This document shows, piece after piece, positions 58,286 through 64,000 of a stretch of 64,000 bases of DNA; position 1 is the first letter of the stretch; every line of letters begins with the position of its first letter. The stretch lies in contig BTPP01000003.1 in NCBI GenBank assembly GCA_037102815.1, forward strand, positions 5,952,001-6,016,000, read 5' to 3'. The notes beneath the pieces are model-generated. The model was given only the letters and a program-made list of their open reading frames with translations. It had not been told where the DNA came from and searched no databases. The translations under genes and the position numbers were made by a program. This DNA comes from Neurospora intermedia (taxonomy: Eukaryota > Ascomycota > Sordariomycetes > Sordariales > Sordariaceae).

Positions 58286-60234
58286 TCACGGGTCCGAATC
58301 ATGGGCGGCCTCCTCGTCGTGATCCTCATCCTCCTCATCGCCTTGCCAGTCGGCGCTCTCCAACTCACGTCCTCGAATCATCAAGGTGCCAAACCACCCA
58401 AGAAGGGCGACACCTGCAAATACGCCCCACGCAATCGCCTCTCCCTTTGGCTGGACATGATTTGTCAGGGTAAAAAGCCCGCCGGAGATGAAGGGGCCGA
58501 CGCTACGACCAGCAGCGGAAAGTGTCTGGGCAATGCCGTTCAGTGTGCCGAGGGATTCGTGGGAAGGGGCAGAATTTGTGATCTGCAATAAGTGTATGTT
58601 AGTAGACGATTAGATGCAAGATAAAAAGGAGACTAAAGGACAAATCATACCAGAAGCATCACACTGCTCAAGCCACCAACAGCGCAAATGTTCTTGAGCA
58701 ACAAAATGACACCCAACTCGCTGTACAGCCAAGCTTTGCCGGACCCAATCCCGAACCAAGTGTCTTTCTGGTCCTTGTAGCCGATCCAAGGCATGAGCGC
58801 CATGGATATGGCCATTCCCAGAAGGGAGTATCTGTAAGTACCCATGTTGCCCGCGCGCGCCTTGAGCGGTTGGAAGACGAAAGCCTGAAATGCAATGGTA
58901 GCCAATCCTGCCAGAGACAAGCTGAGACCAATGGTGCTGGGTCCCAGGTTACGGCCGTTGGGCGGGGGGGCCGAGGCGAAGATGGGGTACAGCGAGTTGT
59001 AGGAGATGTTGGTCAATTGGAAGACAAGGTAGGTGCAAAGCAGGATCAAGGTGGTACGGTTGGCAAGTTGGCGGAAAGCAGACTTTTGGTCCGAGGCGAT
59101 GTCTTTGGCGCTTGTGGCATCTCCATGCTCGCCGAGGAGAGCGTCGCTTTCGTCATTCTGGTGATTGGACTTGTTGTTTCGGCCCAGACAGCCGGCGAGA
59201 AGGGTACGCGCCTTTTTGAACATGGTAGTATAGTCGCTGGCGTCTTCCTCCTCATCCTTCTCCAATGTCTCCCGGAACCAGATGGCGAGAACAAGGACGG
59301 CGACGAACAGAAACCCGGCGCTCATGAGGTTAGGGCCAAGAAACGGGTACTTGTCGGCCCCGACGGTACCAACCAGCAGACCGCCGAGAGCAGGACCGGT
59401 GATGCTACCAAGGCTGTAAATGATAGGCAGCCAGGTGAAGGCTCTAGTCTGATTTGTGCGATCCGTGACTTCTCCCAGGGCTGTTGGCACCACGGCCGCA
59501 TTTCCATTCAGCAATCCCATGGCAACATGAACCATGATGAGCTGGACATATGTCTTGCAGAAGCCGAAGCACACGAAGCAGCCCATCAGTAGAAGGGAGC
59601 CCGCAAGCATGACAGGTTTGCGACCGATGCGATCCGAGAGGTAGCCCCAGAACAGGTTGGTCACCAACTGCGCGAGAGCAAAGGCCGAGGCCAAAAGACC
59701 CACATACAGTCCCTCGTCGCCATCAGGAATCTCGTCAAAAGATGCCACCATGGTCGGAAGGTATGGACCAATGGAATTCAGGGCGGTCTGTTCGGCGAGG
59801 GACAACAGCGCCAGGAGGCCCAGCTGTTTCCATGGTAGCGGTGTGACAGCGTCGCCTTCGCCTTGTGATGTCTCGGATATGCTTCCATCGTCATGGCCAT
59901 GCTCGCCGTCGCGTCGTTGTTGGGCATATGCACTCCACGGGTCGTTTCGCGGTGGTGAGGAGGGCGTCTTGGGTGGTTGTGTTGGGAAGGTGTGGTATTT
60001 GTGGGTGGACTGTCGGCGGATGGGACGTATCGTGGCCACCGAAGTTCTTCGACCGTTGTCATTGAAGGGGCTGTTGAACTGGGGGAACGGAGCGCCAGCG
60101 TGGAATGACCCGGAAGACGTGGTTCGCTGTGGTCGGGGAGCGCGTGGGGTTCTAGGAGTTCGAGGAGTCTGCGGCCGTGATGAGGATGAGGATGCGCCGG
60201 CGGCCGTGTTGGCGGCGGCAGAGGGTTGGACCAT
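58286..60234 (-). CDS. Major facilitator superfamily transporter
   Basis: Two exons, 60234-58651 and 58582-58286, joined at a phase-0 intron with donor GTATGA, branch-like CTAAC and acceptor CAG; 626 residues. ATG 60234 is the first ATG; the open frame extends upstream only from a GTG. The N-terminus is a long Ser/Pro/Arg-rich cytoplasmic tail (about 130 residues, with repeated TPRTPR). The first membrane segment begins near 136 (LGLLALLSLAEQTALNSIGPYLP). The MFS signature between segments 2 and 3 is GYLSDRIGRKP at 197-207. A central acidic/basic loop (KDEEEDASDY...) separates the two halves, and the acidic C-terminus (GDEEDEDHDEEAAHDSDP) is cytoplasmic. The layout fits 12-segment drug/H+ antiporter-like or ZIFL-like transporters; substrate unknown. 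Confidence 0.88.
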
Positions 60235-61102
60235 GACGTCCAATGTCGATGGCACCACAACACTGGAGATGCGCGATATAAAACGACACAGTGGTGGAAT
60301 GTAGGTACAGATGGGTATTATAGGTGGTCGAGGTATGGTCGAGATATAATGTACAACCGAAGAAAGGTACGGTGTGCGGTCTGGTCTCGTTACTCGGTTA
60401 TGCCGACGAATCGGATTGAATGTCGGTATCTCTACAATTAACTGTTGATGGTGTCGGATTGGAAAGGTGTCCTCGCCGAGTCCGGGGGAAGGGGAGAGAG
60501 ACAGAGAGAGAGAGGAAACGGGGAGGAATATGTTTCAACTAAGACGGCCCAGGCGACGATAACACAGCTGGACAACAACAAGGTCGTGTTACGTGGGCGT
60601 TGTTCATCATCTGCGTAACTCGGGTTTTGTTGGTCTCGAGAGAAAATGGAGAAAAATGGCGACGAATTGGATTGAAACTTGAAAATGGCCTTGAGTGGGT
60701 GGGACACAGCCAATCACATCATTCCATCTTTTCCTAATTCGGATCTCCAGTGGAGTTCCTGTAATGATGTCACTGATTGGGTCTGACTCTGCCAATGCCC
60801 CTCCCCCGCGGGCCCCGCCATGAACCCAAAGCCTGCTCGAATGGGAACAGGCCCTTCTGGCCCTGTAACTTCAGGGGTTCCATGCTCTGCTATTTTTTTT
60901 TTTTTTTTCGGCGTTGCCTCGGTGTTCAGTTGCTTGTGTTGTCCACAATGTAACCAAGAAACATCCGATCTCTTGAAGGGATTTCATCCGTCTTGAAGCT
61001 CACAGTTTCACTTGGATTGGGATAGGGGCAGCTTGTATGTACGGGTATTCATTCATTATTATGTACAACGCAACACAGTCTCTAGCACCCTCTTCCAGGC
61101 GG
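60235..61102. other. Intergenic, MFS promoter and deformylase 3' flank
   Basis: 868 bp with a T16 run at 60893-60908. The GA-rich stretch near 60,490-60,520 could be a promoter element of the transporter. No gene seen. Confidence 0.45.
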
Positions 61103-61963
61103 CTAGGAAAAGACTACGGTCTTGCCGTTGTTGAGGAACAGCCTCTGCTCGGCATACCACTTGACCGCCGCCGCCAACACCTGGCTCTCCACGTTGGAGC
61201 CCTCATCCACCAACCTCTCCGGTCCCATACCGTGATCAACTCTGGTGACCCTCTGCTCGATAATGGGACCCTCGTCCAAATCCGCCGTGACAAAGTGCGC
61301 CGTGGCACCGATAATCTTGACACCCCTCTCGTACGCCTGATGATAGGGCTTGGCGCCCTTGAACGATGGCAAGAAGGAGTGGTGGATGTTGATGATGCGG
61401 CCCGACATGGCTTCGCAGAGGGTGGGCGACAGAACCTGCATGTAGCGGGCGAGCACAATCAGCTCGATGCCGTGCTGCTTGGCCAGCTCAAGGACCTGCG
61501 ACTCCTGCTGGGCCTTGGTGTCCTTGGTGACGGGCAAGTGGTGGAACTCGATGCCGTACGACTGGGCCAGCGGCTCAAAGGTAGGGTGGTTGGACACGAT
61601 GAGGGGGATGTCGATGGGGAGCTGGCCGGTCTTGGCGCGGAAGAGGAGGTCGTTGAGGCAGTGGCCGATCTTGGACACCATGATCAGAACCCGTGTCTTT
61701 TGCGCGACAGGGCGGATCTTGTACTCCATCTGGTAGTCGGTCGCAAGCTTGTTGAAGGGCTCGATGAGGTGCTCGGTCGAGGGCGTGGGCGTAGGGCCAA
61801 AGTGCACGCGCATAAAGAATTTTTCCGAGACGGGGTCCGAGAATTGCTGGAGGTCGAGAATGTTGTGGCCCTGCTGGGCGAACACGCCCGTGACGGCGTG
61901 AACAATGCCCGGCTTGTCAGGGCATGACAGGGTGAGGATGTGGTCGTTGGTGGCGGCGGGCAT
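61103..61963 (-). CDS. purU: Formyltetrahydrofolate deformylase
   Basis: Single exon, 286 residues from ATG 61963; the frame continues upstream but starts there with GTG, and 286 is the usual bacterial-type length. Residues about 8-85 form an ACT domain (LTLSCPDKPGIVHAVTGVFA). The formyltransferase domain follows (VLIMVSKIGHCLNDLLFRAK, PLIVSNHPTFEPLA). The catalytic triad typical of the formyltransferase fold is present: N192 and H194 in INIHHSFLPSF and D230 in LDEGPIIEQ. The enzyme hydrolyses 10-formyl-tetrahydrofolate to tetrahydrofolate and formate, balancing one-carbon pools and supplying formate for purine synthesis. It is found in bacteria and many filamentous fungi. There is no clear targeting peptide after this start; an upstream in-frame extension could be mitochondrial only if a non-ATG start or an unseen exon is used. 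Confidence 0.9.
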   Translation of the reverse strand: MPAATNDHILTLSCPDKPGIVHAVTGVFAQQGHNILDLQQFSDPVSEKFFMRVHFGPTPTPSTEHLIEPFNKLATDYQMEYKIRPVAQKTRVLIMVSKIGHCLNDLLFRAKTGQLPIDIPLIVSNHPTFEPLAQSYGIEFHHLPVTKDTKAQQESQVLELAKQHGIELIVLARYMQVLSPTLCEAMSGRIINIHHSFLPSFKGAKPYHQAYERGVKIIGATAHFVTADLDEGPIIEQRVTRVDHGMGPERLVDEGSNVESQVLAAAVKWYAEQRLFLNNGKTVVFS

Positions 61964-63627
61964 TGTTGAAATGTGGTTTGTGTTAATGGTGATGTCTTCA
62001 GTTGTTGACGGGGAGTCGGCCGAGCTGTCAAAACAAAATACGTAGTAAAATAGGTATGGAACCCTCTTCGCTGGCACGTGGCGGGGGGTTTTACTACGTA
62101 CTTCAGTTTTAATGACTCACGGGATCCCCGTCCCGGTATTCGGAGTTCGTTCTAGAAAGTCTGCCCAGAGTGTCCACTCGGCATATCAATCCTTGTCGAC
62201 GGGATCCCGATCTTGAGAACAAAAGTCAGTCAGGATTAGAGGGGGTTAGGGTTAATGCAGGTACGTTAACCCCTCAGGGCCATTGAGGACCTTGATGGTT
62301 CAACCTTTTCCTGTCCTTTCTCATCATTGGCCAATGTCACTTCCTTCCGATGACTTGTGCTGTCCGAAAAGGAGCACACGAGCTGCTGGGCTTGTGCAGA
62401 GGCCACTGCGCTGCATCCTCCGTCTCCTGCCAGCCTGTCACTCACTCCTCTCGTCTTCCTCTCGTATGTAACTTGAACCCCTCGTCCTCGCCATCGGATG
62501 TTCCCAACCACTCAGAGAACCACCACATACACAAACGACAACGCAAACGCGGCAATGGGACCCAGCATGGAGAACATAACGAAACCATTGCCGACAATAT
62601 GAACCACCACGATCCACGCCGTTCCGCCCATGATCCAACTTGACTTGTCTCCTACAAAGTCACTGTATGATGGTTATTGCCATGGGCCCCGACACCGAGT
62701 ATAGCGAAGCGTGCCTCCTTGGGGTTCCATGCCAGGTGAGAAGCGAAAGACGACAAGTCCTTAATTGGGTGCCTGAAAAGCTATTATTTCCGGGGCTGAT
62801 CGTGCTACATCCAGCGACCCTCCTCCTGCAAGGCACCTAGCCACCCCTCCGTTTTCTTGCTGCTTCCAACAACCTACCTAGAGGCAGCTTCCACGACCCC
62901 TTATGCGGCACGACCCTTCGCAGTCTTAGGGACCTCTTCAGGCAATCCAGCTGGCCCAGATGCTGACTGAACCTATGTTGGTGGTGGTGGCTTACGAAGC
63001 CCTGAAACCGTTACGTACTTCACTGCTGACGACCCAGGGCAAGTGAGATGTGGGGTGTGGGATAACTGTGCTTACTCCCTGGGGAATGGTCGGGTGATGT
63101 TGGTCAGATTCGCTGGGCCCCTCCAGGCAGCCTTATTGGCCTTCTTTCACGAGAGAAAATGTCCTTCGTTTGAAGCGATATGGGACAATGGTAAGGGTTC
63201 GTGACGCGACAGAAACCTCTACCCTCTAATACCTCTCGCCGTCTCCTTCAAGGCCTTCAAGACTTAAAAATAGGCCTTAATAACAAGAACACATCAGGCT
63301 CGCGACATTACCCGCCAGAAACGAGCCAGTATTTTGGTTGCATCCCAGGATCGGAACCTCGCATCAGATGCAGAAAAAGCAATCCCTACGCCAAGGAGGA
63401 TACAAGGGTGTATTGAGATTCCCTCTGGTTCGTCCGCGCCGCTCAAGTGCGCAACCCCGAATGTCCTGGGACCGCACCAATGCTGACATCGTTACAGGGC
63501 GTCTACACCCGATGTCACAATGCCGTTGAGCCAAATATCATCAAAAAGATGTTAAACCCCCTCATGTCAGGACATTCGCTGCCGAAGCACACAAGCAACT
63601 TGAACTCCAGCACATCAAGCTCCTACA
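61964..63627. other. Intergenic between deformylase and HET-like gene
   Basis: 1.66 kb holding the deformylase promoter and the upstream region of the partial plus-strand gene. Apart from the small minus-strand frame noted at 62512-62631, no gene is supported. Confidence 0.4.
62512..62631 (-). CDS. Possible tiny membrane peptide or exon
   Basis: A 39-residue frame from ATG 62631, almost wholly hydrophobic (WIVVVHIVGNGFVMFSMLGP and onward), predicted as one long or two short membrane segments. About 70-130 bp upstream on the same strand is a second protein-like stretch (AWNPKEARFAILG) that could be a preceding exon, but the donor needed would be non-consensus. I do not recognise a family. It may be a small organellar membrane protein or chance. 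Confidence 0.25.
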   Translation of the reverse strand: MGGTAWIVVVHIVGNGFVMFSMLGPIAAFALSFVYVVVL

Positions 63628-64000
63628 ATGCCACCAACATCGATATCCCTCCCCTCGCACGTCGCGCGGCCGTCTTCCACCAAGACATCCTCCGTCACCG
63701 TTACAAGCATTCCCTCGCCCGACACAGAACCCAACCTCTGCTCCTTTTGCTCCCAGATTGACTTCTCGCTGCTCCGTTACCCCACAACTACCGATCTCCG
63801 CTCTCTGAACGACGGCAACCCAGCATCCCAAGACCTCAGCCCCTTCAAGCGCAACCCATATGCCAGAGTCTACCCAACATGGACTTTGGGCCTTCTTTCC
63901 CGCATCCACACATCTTCTGCCTCGTGCAACCTCTGTCACGCCATATGTACCGTCCTAGACCAGCAGCCGCAAGTCCGCGCCACCCTCACCGAAATGGGCG
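63628..64000 (+). CDS. Partial gene, probable HET-type incompatibility protein N-terminus
   Basis: Open from ATG 63628 to the window end (124 codons, continuing). After a Ser/Thr-rich start comes LCSFCSQIDFSLLR (Cys 38 and 41) and later TWTLGLLSRIHTSSASCNLC (Cys 100, 103, 107). This CxxC then spaced CxLC pattern, with the aliphatic/aromatic residues around it, is typical of the N-terminal region that precedes the HET domain in many ascomycete heterokaryon-incompatibility-like proteins. The HET domain itself would lie beyond the window. The start is uncertain, since an upstream exon is possible. Such proteins act in non-self recognition and cell death, but most family members are uncharacterised. 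Confidence 0.5.
   Translation, partial: MPPTSISLPSHVARPSSTKTSSVTVTSIPSPDTEPNLCSFCSQIDFSLLRYPTTTDLRSLNDGNPASQDLSPFKRNPYARVYPTWTLGLLSRIHTSSASCNLCHAICTVLDQQPQVRATLTEMG

Noticed and set aside
57802-58473. 223-codon plus-strand frame
   Set aside because: It runs antisense into the transporter's last exon and shows no domain or biased composition beyond chance.
61037-61927. 296-codon open frame on the plus strand
   Set aside because: It is the antisense shadow of the formyltetrahydrofolate deformylase gene, produced by GC-rich third positions. It has no domain of its own.
63340-63385. Minus-strand GAGGTTCCGATCCTG resembling a tRNA B box
   Set aside because: The loop would be TTCCGAT rather than TTCRA and no acceptor, D or anticodon arms could be drawn.

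Overview
The window looks like chromosomal DNA of a filamentous ascomycete, most likely Neurospora or a close Sordariales relative. Three things point there. The genes are compact, GC-rich in third positions and cut by short GT-AG introns. The families are typical: coactosin, Zn(II)2Cys6 regulators, a three-domain CBM18 protein, a yellow-like protein and a HET-like gene. In the middle lies a roughly 28 kb block of extremely TpA-rich DNA carrying the mutational signature of repeat-induced point mutation (RIP: C-to-T, mostly at CpA, on both strands).

Left arm (1-26,059): coactosin-like actin-binding protein (+), aquaporin (-), 4.6 kb without a recognisable gene, a BAHD/trichothecene-type acyltransferase with altered active-site motifs (+), a secreted chitin-binding protein (-), a salicylate-hydroxylase-like FAD monooxygenase (-), a 996-aa Zn2Cys6 regulator of six exons (+), a 451-aa Zn2Cys6 regulator (-) and a GNAT acetyltransferase (-). 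Exon structures were worked out by matching GT-AG sites, phase and protein continuity. Acyltransferase, monooxygenase and two regulators lie within 14 kb, which could be a small metabolic cluster. That is inference only.

Middle (26,066-54,342): a TpA-rich block bounded by 34-bp imperfect inverted repeats (31 of 34 identical, the three differences all transitions) and flanked on both sides by the 6-bp direct repeat CCCTTG. It therefore looks like one large old insertion later filled by nested elements. Inside it are: (i) a complete 7,523-bp Ty3/Gypsy element with 253-bp LTRs and target duplication ATTAG, disabled by RIP; (ii) a 551-bp, essentially un-RIPped miniature LTR element (TRIM-like) with 119-bp LTRs and target duplication ATCTT, which shares its LTR start and polypurine tract with the Gypsy element; (iii) RIP-degraded coding remnants of unknown family on both strands; (iv) poly-G runs of 13 and 25; (v) two short islands with near-normal composition; (vi) a CCGGGAGT minisatellite.

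Right arm (54,349-64,000): a yellow/MRJP-like secreted protein (-), an MFS transporter (-), formyltetrahydrofolate deformylase (-), a possible tiny membrane peptide (-), and the 5' part of a probable heterokaryon-incompatibility-type (HET) gene (+) running off the window.

The most interesting system is the pair of LTR elements. The small non-coding element appears to use the ends recognised by the large Gypsy element. It entered already RIPped DNA and, at 551 bp, is below the length that RIP normally detects.
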